The notes below the pieces were generated by a model. The model saw only the letters and a list, made by a program, of their open reading frames with translations. It was not told where the DNA came from and did no database searches. From positions 1 to 41,560 of the forward strand of contig JAQCNI010000147.1 of assembly GCA_028275105.1 (NCBI GenBank): a stretch of DNA of 41,560 nt, read 5' to 3'. How positions within the stretch are numbered: the first letter of the stretch is position 1; every line of letters begins with the position of its first letter. Shown here in pieces: positions 25,103 to 32,862 of the stretch. The position numbers and the translations under genes were made by a program. This DNA is from Halorubrum sp. Its GTDB lineage: Archaea; Halobacteriota; Halobacteria; Halobacteriales; Haloferacaceae.

Positions 25103-25360
25103 ATGACTGAACTCACCACCGGCGAACGAATCGCGCTGTATGGCGGCGGCGGCCTCCTCCTGATCGGCACGGTCGGGATCGGGCTGCTTGAGATAGTTCT
25201 GGGTGCGCACCACCCCGTGTCGGGCGAAGGACAGGTCGTCCACGAGACGCTGGTCCCGCTCGGCCTCCGGTCATCGACCATCCTGCTCGGTCTGCTGGTC
25301 TGGGGCACGTTTGCGGCGGCTCACGTCGTCACGACGCCGCCCACGGACACCTCGGTCTGA
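25103..25360 (+). CDS. small two-helix membrane protein next to doxX
   Basis: An 85-residue protein with two transmembrane segments, ALYGGGGLLLIGTVGIGLLE (about 10-30) and STILLGLLVWGTFAAAHVVT (about 58-77), joined by a polar loop HHPVSGEGQVVHETLVPLGL. The paired His residues and the loop could face the outside or bind a cofactor, but this is a guess. It starts 10 bases after the doxX stop, so it is part of the same transcript and may be a subunit working with DoxX. I do not recognise a named family. If doxX is dead, this gene is a likely next loss. Confidence 0.75.
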   Translation: MTELTTGERIALYGGGGLLLIGTVGIGLLEIVLGAHHPVSGEGQVVHETLVPLGLRSSTILLGLLVWGTFAAAHVVTTPPTDTSV

Positions 25361-25439
25361 CGCCGGACGGCCCGAACGGGCCGCCCCGGACACGCGACGT
25401 CGGCCGACGCCGCGAGCGGGTTTTTCGGGTTCGTCGGTC

Positions 25440-25964
25440 TCATTTCACGACCGGCAGGTCCGCTCGGCTGCCCTTCGGGACGACCGAGCGCAACTCGTCG
25501 TAGAGGTAGAGGCCGACGCCGATGGGCTCCGTCGCGCCCGCGATCCGATGTGCGGCGATGAGATACCCCCAGTCACCGTCCCACTCCGTGAGGTCCTGGT
25601 CCTCCCCGGCGACGAACCGGCTCGCCCGTTCGGGATCGAGTTCGATGACGTTCCGCGTCGCGTGGCGCCCGAACCGCTGGGCCGCCCGCGTCGTCGGCTT
25701 CCAGTGTTCCTGACGCGTCCGCAGGAACGTCATCCCGATCGCCTCGATCCGGCTCGGGTCGTCGGCCTCGCCGTTGAACACCCACACCTTCCCGGCCCCC
25801 TTCTCCCAGAAGCTGTACCCCCCGAGGACCTCGCGTCCGATCCCGAACCGCGTCTCCCACCAGTCGAGCACCGCCTCCCGGCTGGCGCGTCCGGCGACCT
25901 CGCGGTCCGCGGACGTCGCCGGGAGCCGGTCGAACTGCCCGCCGTCGTTGGCGTGATCGCTCAT
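25440..25964 (-). CDS. PUA-like (DUF7122-type) protein, partner of the RNA methyltransferase
   Basis: A 174-residue soluble protein starting MSDHANDGGQFDRLPATSAD. I recognise the haloarchaeal family (I believe DUF7122). The first half has VLDWWETRFGIGREVLGGYS and EKGAGKVWVFNGEADDP; the second half has ATRNVIELDPERASRFVAGE, GYLIAAHRIAGATEPIGVGL and ELRSVVPKGSRADLPVVK. The end closely follows the plan of the PUA-like RNA-binding domain found at the C-terminus of bacterial RsmF-type methyltransferases (a beta-barrel ending in a Lys/Pro segment). Its ATG overlaps the stop of the Nop2/Sun methyltransferase gene by four bases (ATGA), so it is translationally coupled. It probably acts as the detached RNA-binding module. 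Confidence 0.8.
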   Translation of the reverse strand: MSDHANDGGQFDRLPATSADREVAGRASREAVLDWWETRFGIGREVLGGYSFWEKGAGKVWVFNGEADDPSRIEAIGMTFLRTRQEHWKPTTRAAQRFGRHATRNVIELDPERASRFVAGEDQDLTEWDGDWGYLIAAHRIAGATEPIGVGLYLYDELRSVVPKGSRADLPVVK

Positions 25965-26920
25965 CGGGTCGCCTCCTCGTCGCGATTCCGTTCTTTCACA
26001 TCGCGGTCCTCCTCCCCGCCGACGCGGATCTTCGCACAGAAGAACCCGCCCGTATCGTTGCGATGTGGATACACCCGATGGGCGCGGCGCACGCGTTCGT
26101 CGTACGTCTCGCCGTCCCACTCGGTCACGCCGGGAACCGTCTCCAGCGGGAGGTCGAACGCGACGACCTCGCAGTCCTCGGTGCGGAGGACGTGGTCGAG
26201 GACCGCCTCGTTCTCCTCGGGCGCGAACGTACACGTCGAGTAGACGACCGTCCCGCCCGGCCGCGTCGCCTGGACGGCGCGCTCGAGGATCCCCTTCTGT
26301 ACTCCCGCGATTCCATGAACGTGGTCGAGGGTCCACTGGTCGACGACGTCGGGGTTCTTCCGGCAGGTCCCCTCACACGAGCAGGGCGCGTCGACGAGCA
26401 CGCGGTCGAACGCGTCGAACGCGAGCGGTTTCATCGAAAAGTTGCGCGCGTCCCGGTTCGTGACGACCGTATTCGTCATGCCGAGCCGCTCGGCGTTGTG
26501 TCGGAGCGCGGAGAGCCGACCGAGGCTGTTGTCGTTGGCGACGAGCGTCCCCGTGTCGTCCATCGCGTCGGCGACCTGGCTGGTCTTGCTCCCCGGGGCG
26601 GCACATGCGTCCCAGACGCGCTCGTCCGGGCGCGCGTCCAGCGCCAGCCCGGGGAGGACGGACACTTCCTCTTGGCCGTGGATCCAGCCGTGGGTGTACG
26701 GCCAGTTCACCCCGGGGCTTCCGTCGGGGAGCTTGAACAGCCCTTCGTACCAATCGACCGGCTCGTGAGCGACGTTTTCCTCGTCGAACGCCTCGCGGAC
26801 GCGGGCCGGCGAGGCGGCGATCCCGTTCGTTCGGACGACCGACGGGAGCGGCCGGTCGCAGGCCGCACGAAACGCCGCCGCGTCGTCGACGAGCGGCTCG
26901 TACCGCTCGAGCGGATTCAT
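25961..26920 (-). CDS. RNA (cytosine-C5)-methyltransferase, Nop2/Sun family
   Basis: A SAM-dependent enzyme of 319 residues that places m5C in tRNA or rRNA. The N-terminal region (LERYEPLVDDAAAFRAACDR, SVVRTNGIAASPARVREAF) is the usual NusB-less start. The Rossmann core has motif I VWDACAAPGSKTSQ, then LVANDNSLGRLSALRHNAERL, the release cysteine in LVDAPCSCEGTCRKNP, and the nucleophile cysteine in VVYSTCTFAPEENE. It ends in a charged tail (GGEEDRDVKERNRDEE). No RNA-binding PUA domain is fused; instead a PUA-like protein is encoded in the overlapping next gene. The substrate cannot be told from sequence. Confidence 0.92.
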   Translation of the reverse strand: MNPLERYEPLVDDAAAFRAACDRPLPSVVRTNGIAASPARVREAFDEENVAHEPVDWYEGLFKLPDGSPGVNWPYTHGWIHGQEEVSVLPGLALDARPDERVWDACAAPGSKTSQVADAMDDTGTLVANDNSLGRLSALRHNAERLGMTNTVVTNRDARNFSMKPLAFDAFDRVLVDAPCSCEGTCRKNPDVVDQWTLDHVHGIAGVQKGILERAVQATRPGGTVVYSTCTFAPEENEAVLDHVLRTEDCEVVAFDLPLETVPGVTEWDGETYDERVRRAHRVYPHRNDTGGFFCAKIRVGGEEDRDVKERNRDEEATR

Positions 26921-27013
26921 GCGATCCGTTCTCGCCCGGACGGTTAGACGGTTTCGGACGACGGCGAACCGACCGAGATGCCGCCGACCGCCGACCGGGG
27001 CACGCGTCGTAGG

Positions 27014-27022
27014 GAATTAATG
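27014..27022 (+). promoter_or_regulatory. TATA box for the PAC2-family gene
   Basis: GAATTAATG lies 24-32 bases ahead of ATG 27046 and supports that start over the in-frame ATG at 27034. Confidence 0.45.
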
Positions 27023-27045
27023 CTCGGGGGGCCGTGCGTGCTCGT

Positions 27046-27783
27046 ATGGCGCGCATATCCGTCGTTGACGACACGATCGAGATCGATCGGCCGACGCTCG
27101 TCGAGGGGTTTCCCGGCGTCGGGCTGGTCGGCAAGATTGCGGCCGACCACCTCGTGGAGGCCCACGAGATGCGTCACTACGCGAACGTCCACTGCGAGGA
27201 CCTCCCGCCGGTCGCGGTGTACCGAGAGTCCGAGCCGGGACTCACCACGCCGGTGCGGCTGTACGCCGCGCCGGACTCCGGGCTCGCCGTCCTCCAGAGC
27301 GACGTCCCGGTGAACCCGTCCGCGGTCGACGACCTCGCCGACTGTCTCGTGGGCTGGTTCGACGAGGTCGACGCGGTGCCGGTGTATCTCTCGGGAATCG
27401 GTCGCGAGAAGGACGAGACGCCGCCCGCGCTGTACGGGGTCGCGACCGGCGACGGCGGGGAACGGCTTGCCGACGCGTCGGTCGAGGATCCGCCGGAGTC
27501 CGGCCTCGTTTCCGGCCCGACCGGGGCGTTGCTCGCGGACGCGCTCGAACGCGGGCGGGACGCCGTGGGACTCGTCGTCGAATCGGACCCTAACTTCCCC
27601 GACCCGGAGGCGGCCCGGACCCTCATACTGGACGGAATCGACCCGATTGCCGGGACGGAGACGCCGGCCGACGGGCTGGTCGACCAGGCGACGGAGATCC
27701 GGGAGGCAAAACGGCAGTTTGCCGAGCGGATGCAACAGTCCGAGGAGAGCACGCAGGCCGAGCCGTTGAAGATGTATCAGTAG
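27046..27783 (+). CDS. PAC2-family protein (proteasome assembly chaperone-like)
   Basis: A 245-residue cytoplasmic protein. The signature PTLVEGFPGVGLVGKIAADHL near residue 15, VPVYLSGIGREKDETPPALYG, SGPTGALLADALERG and ESDPNFPDPEAARTLI define the archaeal PAC2 family, related to eukaryotic PAC2 proteasome assembly factors. The C-terminal segment (QATEIREAKRQFAERMQQ) is a helix, and the final residues (AEPLKMYQ) resemble the HbYX-type tail (hydrophobic-Tyr-x) that docks on the 20S proteasome, although Gln in last place and the spacing fit exactly only as M-Y-Q. A role in proteasome assembly or activation is therefore an inference. It converges with menF. Confidence 0.88.
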   Translation: MARISVVDDTIEIDRPTLVEGFPGVGLVGKIAADHLVEAHEMRHYANVHCEDLPPVAVYRESEPGLTTPVRLYAAPDSGLAVLQSDVPVNPSAVDDLADCLVGWFDEVDAVPVYLSGIGREKDETPPALYGVATGDGGERLADASVEDPPESGLVSGPTGALLADALERGRDAVGLVVESDPNFPDPEAARTLILDGIDPIAGTETPADGLVDQATEIREAKRQFAERMQQSEESTQAEPLKMYQ

Positions 27784-27796
27784 AGGTTCACGACCG

Positions 27797-29263
27797 TCAC
27801 TCCCGATTCCGCGGGTTCCCGCTGTGTGTCCCCGGTTCGGCCGAGTCGACCTCGGGTTCGGCCGAGTCGGCCTCGGGTTCGGCCGAGTCGACCTCGGGTT
27901 CGGCCGAGTCGGCCTCGGGTTCGGCCGAGTCGGCCTCCAGTTCGTCGAGTATCGGCCGATACTTCAGTTGGATTTCGTCCCACTCCCGGTCGGGATCCGA
28001 GTCGGCGACGACGCCGACGCCGGCGAACAGCGTCGCTCGCCGCCGGTCCGCGACCGCCGACCGGATCGCGACCGCGAACGCGCCGTTGCCGGCGGCATCG
28101 ATCCACCCGACCGGAGCCGCGTACCATCCACGGTCGAACGGCTCGGTCTCGTGGATGGTCTCGAGCGCCCGAGTGGGCGGGAGGCCGCCGACCGCCGGCG
28201 TTGGATGGAGCGCCTCGACGAGTTCGAGCACGTGTCTGTCGGCACTCAGCTCGGCGGTGATCGGCGTATGGAGGTGCTGGACGGTTGCGAGCCGCCGGAC
28301 GCGACGCTCCCCCGCGACGACCGACGCCGCGTACGGCTCCAGCTGCTCGCGGACGGTGTCGGCGACGAGTTCGTGCTCGTGACCGTTCTTTTCGTCGGCC
28401 AGCAGCTCCTCCGCGAGCCACTCGTCCTCGGCGGGGGTCTCGCCTCGACCCGTCGTCCCCGCGAGCGCGTCGGTCCCGACCGTCCGGCCGCGGACCGAGA
28501 CGAGTCGCTCGGGCGTCGCGCCGAAGAAGACGCTTTTCCCGTCGTCGGGCTCGAAACAGTATCGATGGCAGTCGGGATACTTCCCGGCGAGCCGTTCGAG
28601 GGTCGCCGCCCGGGGGAAGTCGGCGGCAAGACGTGCCTCCAGCGCCTGAGCCAACACGACCTTTCGCAGTTCCTCGCCGTGGATGCGTTCGAGCGCCTCG
28701 CCGACTCCCTCGCGCCACGCGTCGCGGCTCGTCGTCCGCCGTTGCGCGCGGATCCCCGGCCGTGCCGGCTCCGCTTCGTCCGATTCGACTTCCTCGAGTC
28801 GCTCGGCCTCGTGGTCGAGCCGTTTCTCGACCGCGGTCGGCGACGCGTCCGGACCGACGTCGGAGACCGTGAGCCAAGCCCCGTTGTCGGCGTAGGTGAT
28901 CTGAACGCGCGGCAGAACGAACCGTGCCTCGGGGAACGACGACCACGGGTCCTCGGCACACGCCCCCTCGTGGAACGCGAAGCCGCCGAACACTCGGGGT
29001 CGGGCCGCCTCGGTCCCGGCGTGGACGTCACCGGACGCGAACAGTTCGTCGGTCGCGTCCCGGATCACGACGAACCGGTCGGTGCCGTCCGCGGTGAGGG
29101 TTGCGGCCGCGCCACCCCCGAGGACGAGTGCGTCGTCCGGGGCGCTCCACGTCGTTCGCGGGGTCGGGAGCGCGTCAAACGCGGCGGTGAATTCCGGCGC
29201 GTCGACCACGGTCGTCCGGCTGACGAGCGTCGTCGCCGTCGCCGTCGATCGCCCCGGGTCCAT
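27797..29263 (-). CDS. menF: isochorismate synthase
   Basis: Isomerises chorismate to isochorismate, the entry to menaquinone synthesis, in the cytoplasm; 488 residues. The chorismate-binding domain has the usual blocks: LRKVVLAQALEARLAADFP, SVFFGATPERLVSVRG, DALAGTTGRGETPAEDEWL, KNGHEHELVADTVREQL, VQHLHTPITAEL, HPTPAVGGLPPTRALETI, and GWIDAAGNGAFAVAIRSA. All catalytic residues of these blocks look intact. The N-terminal half is the more variable beta-sandwich part. The last 45 residues are an acidic repeat (EADSAEPEVDSAEP) from five 21-bp DNA repeats. Other men genes are not adjacent, apart from menE 6 kb away. The minus-strand promoter CTTAAG sits 26-31 bases upstream. Confidence 0.93.
   Translation of the reverse strand: MDPGRSTATATTLVSRTTVVDAPEFTAAFDALPTPRTTWSAPDDALVLGGGAAATLTADGTDRFVVIRDATDELFASGDVHAGTEAARPRVFGGFAFHEGACAEDPWSSFPEARFVLPRVQITYADNGAWLTVSDVGPDASPTAVEKRLDHEAERLEEVESDEAEPARPGIRAQRRTTSRDAWREGVGEALERIHGEELRKVVLAQALEARLAADFPRAATLERLAGKYPDCHRYCFEPDDGKSVFFGATPERLVSVRGRTVGTDALAGTTGRGETPAEDEWLAEELLADEKNGHEHELVADTVREQLEPYAASVVAGERRVRRLATVQHLHTPITAELSADRHVLELVEALHPTPAVGGLPPTRALETIHETEPFDRGWYAAPVGWIDAAGNGAFAVAIRSAVADRRRATLFAGVGVVADSDPDREWDEIQLKYRPILDELEADSAEPEADSAEPEVDSAEPEADSAEPEVDSAEPGTHSGNPRNRE
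27834..27938. repeat. 21-bp tandem repeat, five copies, in the 3' end of menF
   Basis: Units of GGTTCGGCCGAGTCG plus ACCTCG or GCCTCC/G start at 27834, 27855, 27876, 27897 and 27918. Two variants (GAC/GGC centre) partly alternate, as expected from unequal crossing-over or slippage. Translated, each unit adds seven residues (E-x-D-S-A-E-P). Confidence 0.95.
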
Positions 29264-29288
29264 CAGAAACGGATCGGGCCCGGGGACT

Positions 29289-29294
29289 CTTAAG
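29289..29294 (-). promoter_or_regulatory. TATA-like element for menF
   Basis: CTTAAG centred 28 bases ahead of ATG 29263. Weak match, right spacing, hence a separate promoter from the molybdoenzyme gene upstream. Confidence 0.35.
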
Positions 29295-29341
29295 GGTGTC
29301 AGTCGTCCGTCGGTCGTGCGAATCCGGCCGAGCGACGCCCC

Positions 29342-29956
29342 TCAACTGTACCGCTCCTCGTTCCACGGATTCGCCGTGTCGCTGTAGCCGCGCTGCTCCC
29401 AGTAGCCGAGTTCCTTCTCGGTCAGGAACTCGACGCCGGACACCCACTTTGCCCCCTTGTACGCGTACTTGTGTGGGGTGACGACACGGATCGGGCCGCC
29501 GTGGTCCGCCGGGAGGTCGTCGCCATCGTAGCCGTCCGCGAACAGGACGCCATCGCGCGTACACTCCGCCAGCGGGAGGTTCGTCGTGTAGTCGTCGAGC
29601 GCGTAGAAGAGGACGTGTTCGGCGTCGTCGTGGACGCCCGCCCGGTCGACGATCTCGGCGAACTCGACGCCGGTAAACTCGCAGTCGAACTTGCTCCACC
29701 CGGTCACACAGTGGAAGTCCTGTCGGTGGGTAACCGACGGCAGGGCCCGGAACTCCGCCAGCGTCAACGAGAGGGGGTCGTCAACCGCGCCGCCGACGTC
29801 GAACGTGTCGGTCTTGGGGTCCCACGACGGCGTCCCGCTCTTCGAGAGGACCGGGAACCGATCGGTCCGTCGCTGTCCCGGGGGAAGTCGCTCGTCGCCG
29901 TACTCGCGATGGAGGTCGGTGAGGTCCTCGATCTCGTCGGCTCGCGCTTCGGACAT
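29342..29956 (-). CDS. sulfite-oxidase-like molybdopterin oxidoreductase
   Basis: A 204-residue molybdenum-cofactor enzyme of the SUOX/YedY superfamily. It starts MSEARADEIEDLTDLHREYG. The key block FHCVTGWSKFDCEFTGVEF contains the Cys expected to bind molybdenum, followed by YALDDYTTNLPLAECTRDGV, LPADHGGPIRVVTPHKYAYK and KWVSGVEFLTEKELGYWEQRG, all typical for the short single-domain type. There is no Tat signal peptide or heme domain, so it should act in the cytoplasm; the substrate is unknown. The start at 29956 was chosen because the upstream open frame reads into the RHH gene and is not conserved-looking. A perfect inverted repeat covers the start codon. Confidence 0.9.
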   Translation of the reverse strand: MSEARADEIEDLTDLHREYGDERLPPGQRRTDRFPVLSKSGTPSWDPKTDTFDVGGAVDDPLSLTLAEFRALPSVTHRQDFHCVTGWSKFDCEFTGVEFAEIVDRAGVHDDAEHVLFYALDDYTTNLPLAECTRDGVLFADGYDGDDLPADHGGPIRVVTPHKYAYKGAKWVSGVEFLTEKELGYWEQRGYSDTANPWNEERYS

Positions 29957-29984
29957 ACGTTTCCTTCGGGTTCCGGAAACGTAT
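29955..29984. promoter_or_regulatory. perfect 10-bp inverted repeat over the molybdoenzyme start
   Basis: ATACGTTTCC (29955-29964) and GGAAACGTAT (29975-29984) are exact inverse complements separated by ten bases. The right arm on the minus strand includes the AT of the start codon. It may be an operator or, in RNA, a stem that hides the start. Confidence 0.6.
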
Positions 29985-30126
29985 GGGTACCGTTCCCCGT
30001 GGGTCGCCGAACCGTTCGTCTCGCCGCCGGTGTGTGTTTCGGAATCCAACAACTCGGTTTTCGAATTCGGACCCCCCGTTCGAGTATCGACAGATTCAGT
30101 TTCAGATCGACGGATCAACGACGCTA

Positions 30127-30138
30127 CTTTTATATATT
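30127..30138 (+). promoter_or_regulatory. TATA box for the ribbon-helix-helix gene
   Basis: CTTTTATATATT lies 26-37 bases ahead of ATG 30164, giving a leader of zero to about ten bases. Confidence 0.6.
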
Positions 30139-30163
30139 CGATGCTGCTAGACATCGATAACGA

Positions 30164-30379
30164 ATGCCCAAAGTGGAGATTACCGTGCCGGAACACTTGG
30201 AGATGCAGATCACCCAGATGGTCGAGCAGGGGGAGTTCCTCAACCGCGAGGAGGCGGTTGAAGAACTGCTCTCGACCGGGATTAAGGCATACAAAACCAG
30301 CGGGCCCATGGACGACGAGGACTCCGGCGGCTTCGAGGATGAAGGGATGATGGGTCACGAGGACGAGTACGTGTTCTGA
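30164..30379 (+). CDS. ribbon-helix-helix (CopG-like, DUF7120-type) protein
   Basis: A 71-residue probable DNA-binding protein. MPKVEITVPEHLEMQITQMV is a strand-helix start, and GEFLNREEAVEELLSTGIKAY completes the ribbon-helix-helix fold, which dimerises to bind DNA with paired strands. The last 25 residues are acidic and methionine-rich (DEDSGGFEDEGMMGHEDEYVF). I know this as a conserved haloarchaeal family (I believe DUF7120). It has no toxin partner next door, so it is more likely a stand-alone regulator; it may control itself or the divergent molybdoenzyme gene. Confidence 0.85.
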   Translation: MPKVEITVPEHLEMQITQMVEQGEFLNREEAVEELLSTGIKAYKTSGPMDDEDSGGFEDEGMMGHEDEYVF

Positions 30380-30580
30380 GGCCGGACGCGACCGATCTCG
30401 GCACCTCGGGTTTCACCCGGGTTCCCATCAACATTCCGCGTCCGACCGCCAACCCGAGTATGGAGGCTCAGGGCGATTCTCCGGACTCGATTCCGGAACG
30501 ATTTCCCCGACCGGACCGATCGTCCCGGGTCGTTTCCGCACGGTCCGTCATGCAGTCCGTGCGCACGCCTCGCAACAACG

Positions 30581-30588
30581 CTTAAACA
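30581..30588 (+). promoter_or_regulatory. TATA-like element for second UPF0058 gene
   Basis: CTTAAACA lies 24-31 bases ahead of ATG 30612. Confidence 0.45.
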
Positions 30589-30611
30589 GCCTTCGGCCCG
30601 TAGTTTGGGGC

Positions 30612-30890
30612 ATGCATAAGGACGAGCTCCTCGAGCTTCACGAACAGATGGTGACGATCATGGAGCACTTCCGGGGTCAGGAGACCGTCGACGACGCGTT
30701 GTTCGAGCCGTACGATGAGCTTGAGGTCGATCCATCACACGTCCACAAGTCGAAAAGCGAGCACAAACACGCGGTGTTCGTGCTGGGGAACGCGCTGGCG
30801 AACGCGATGAGCGAGGACGAGTTCTCCCCCGCAGGCCGCGTCGGCAAGCGGATGGAGGAGCTCGCCGACGACGCCGAGAACAAGATCTGA
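30612..30890 (+). CDS. UPF0058 family protein (second copy)
   Basis: A 92-residue protein of the same archaeal family as 3833-4066. MHKDELLELHEQMVTIMEHF and HVHKSKSEHKHAVFVLGNAL hold the signature, with more His residues than copy one (HVHKSKSEHKH), and an extra C-terminal helix GRVGKRMEELADDAENKI. The sequence is closer to the typical archaeal family member than the first copy. Function unknown; the conserved His/Lys helix could bind nucleic acid or metal, which is speculation. It stands alone between the RHH and rhomboid genes. Confidence 0.9.
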   Translation: MHKDELLELHEQMVTIMEHFRGQETVDDALFEPYDELEVDPSHVHKSKSEHKHAVFVLGNALANAMSEDEFSPAGRVGKRMEELADDAENKI

Positions 30891-30953
30891 GCGGTCGGTA
30901 CCGCCGCCATCGACCGTACGGCCTCGGTTCTTCGCGGTCCGTCCGACCCGCGA

Positions 30954-30961
30954 ATTGATAT
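30954..30961 (+). promoter_or_regulatory. TATA-like element for the rhomboid gene
   Basis: ATTGATAT lies 25-32 bases ahead of ATG 30986. Confidence 0.4.
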
Positions 30962-30985
30962 GCGGCCGGTCGCTGTGTTCAGTGT

Positions 30986-32791
30986 ATGGTCGTCGACGCG
31001 CTGAGGTCGGGCGCCGCACATCTGTTGCTCGCGGCGGTGACAACGGTCGTCGCGCTCGCCGTCGTCCACCGGCTCGACCGGCCGGACGGCTCGTGGGTCC
31101 GGCGGCTCCGCTCACGATTCCTGTTCGGCGTCCCGTGGGGAACGCTCGTTGCCGTCGCGTTCGTCATCTGTGTCTACCTGTTCGTCCAGAGCGGGATGGG
31201 GAACCTGAACCGGCCGGTGGTGATCCCCTTCCGTGCGTGGTCGTACTTCTACCCGGAGGGGATCCTCTGGTCGGGGTTCGCCCATTCGAGCCGCGGCCAC
31301 ATCACCGGGAACCTCCTGTCGGCGCTCGTTGCGGGACCCCTCGCGGAGTACGCATACGGGCACTTCCCGTCCGAACGGCGGGGCGGAGGACGCTCCGGCC
31401 CGTCCGAGCGGAACGTGTTCGCGTCGGATCGGGGGGGCACCTCCGAGTCGTCGGTGACCGACCGGATGCGACGGATCGTCCACACGAACCCGTTCGTTCG
31501 TGCGTTCGTCGTCGTTCCGGGGGCGATCCTCGCGTTCGGACTCGTGGCGTCGCTGTTCACGCTCGGTCCGGTGATCGGTTTCTCGGGCGTGGTCTTCGCG
31601 CTGTGGGGATTCGCGCTGGTTCACTATCCGATCGGGACGGTCGCGGCACTGACGGGGGCGACGCTGGTGAACGTCGTGTACGCGACGCTCCGGACGCCGG
31701 TCAAGTTCGCGGAGGCAACCCCCTCGTTCGGCCCGCCAGGGTGGGCGAACATCGCGATCCAGGGCCACGCGCTCGGGCTGATCGGCGGGGCCCTTGCGGC
31801 CGTCTGGCTCCTTCGGCGGCGTCAGGACGCCGGAACGGCGGCGCACACGTCGGCGATCGCCGTGTTCGGTGCCGTGCTGCTGTTCGGGGCCTCCCGCCGT
31901 CTCTGGGCGGTGTACTGGTACCTCGGGGACCAGCGGTACGAACTGTATCGGGCGATCGGGTTCGCGCTGCTCGTCGTCCTCGCGCTCGTGGTCGCGGCCG
32001 CGGTCGCGGGTCGCGACCAGCCGATCCGCCCGCGCATCGCGGCACGGATCCCCGAGACTGCGCCGGACACGATCCGCGGGAGCGTCGCGTCGGCGACCCC
32101 GGCCGCCGTCGGACTCCTGTTGCTCGTCGCCGCGTTCGCGGCCGTCGCCGGGCCGGCGGTCGTCCCCAACCTCGTCACGGTCGACGACGGGGAGACGCCG
32201 GGCGACCCGATACGGGTCGAGGGGTACGAGGTGACGTACGCCGAGAACGTCGAGGACCGGCTGGTGAACGTGATCGACGTGGCGGCGTTCGGCCGGTCCA
32301 CGTCGGTCCGAACGTCGGGAGTGATAGTCGAGAACGCGGACCGCGGGATCTGGCTGACGGCGGTGTCACGGGGTAACCTTGCGTTCTGGGGGACCCGGAC
32401 GGTCGACGTCGGCGGGACGGGGTGGCGCGAGACCGTCCGGATAGAGCGGACCGGTTGGGTTCCCGTGGGAGGAAATCCGACTTACCGCGTCAACGCGAGC
32501 CACGACGGGACGCGCTCGACGCTGTTCGTGAGCAACGCGACGCGGGCGGAGCCGGTCGTCGACGGACGGAAGGTAACGCTTGCGGCCGGCGCCGACGGAT
32601 TCGAGCTCCGGGTCGAACACGCGAACGTCACCGACTCCGCGCCCGTCCCCGGGACGAACGAGTCGGTAACGCTCCGGGGCGTCGAGTTCGTCCGCGAGGA
32701 CCGCGCCCTCTTCGCCGAGCGCGGCGACACGCGGGTTCGCGTCGCGGACCGGGAACGGTACGAGGGCCGAGAGTTGCGCGATCGCGGCTGA
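30986..32791 (+). CDS. rhomboid-family intramembrane serine protease with C-terminal extension
   Basis: A 601-residue membrane protein. The rhomboid domain covers about residues 10-290, with WSGFAHSSRGHITGNLLSAL (the conserved His and Asn helix), VIGFSGVVFALWGF with the nucleophile Ser200 in GFSG, and QGHALGLIGG with the catalytic His261. A polar loop of about 50 residues (SERRGGGRSGPSERN...) lies after the third helix. Helices continue to about residue 400 (VGLLLLVAAFAAVAGPAVV). The last 200 residues (VEGYEVTYAENVEDRLVNVI..., with many strands and NAS/NVT sequons) form a soluble domain, likely outside the membrane. It probably cleaves membrane proteins; the C-terminal domain could select substrates. 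Confidence 0.9.
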   Translation: MVVDALRSGAAHLLLAAVTTVVALAVVHRLDRPDGSWVRRLRSRFLFGVPWGTLVAVAFVICVYLFVQSGMGNLNRPVVIPFRAWSYFYPEGILWSGFAHSSRGHITGNLLSALVAGPLAEYAYGHFPSERRGGGRSGPSERNVFASDRGGTSESSVTDRMRRIVHTNPFVRAFVVVPGAILAFGLVASLFTLGPVIGFSGVVFALWGFALVHYPIGTVAALTGATLVNVVYATLRTPVKFAEATPSFGPPGWANIAIQGHALGLIGGALAAVWLLRRRQDAGTAAHTSAIAVFGAVLLFGASRRLWAVYWYLGDQRYELYRAIGFALLVVLALVVAAAVAGRDQPIRPRIAARIPETAPDTIRGSVASATPAAVGLLLLVAAFAAVAGPAVVPNLVTVDDGETPGDPIRVEGYEVTYAENVEDRLVNVIDVAAFGRSTSVRTSGVIVENADRGIWLTAVSRGNLAFWGTRTVDVGGTGWRETVRIERTGWVPVGGNPTYRVNASHDGTRSTLFVSNATRAEPVVDGRKVTLAAGADGFELRVEHANVTDSAPVPGTNESVTLRGVEFVREDRALFAERGDTRVRVADRERYEGRELRDRG

Positions 32792-32862
32792 GGGACGCGG
32801 GATCGAGCGATCAGCGCGACTCCCGGCGGGTTCGACCGGATCGTGCCGTCCCCGGTCCGGGC

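Noticed and set aside
30164-30890. Toxin-antitoxin pair formed by the RHH protein and UPF0058
   Set aside because: The genes are 230 bases apart with separate promoters, and UPF0058 has no toxin features; both families are widespread chromosomal genes.
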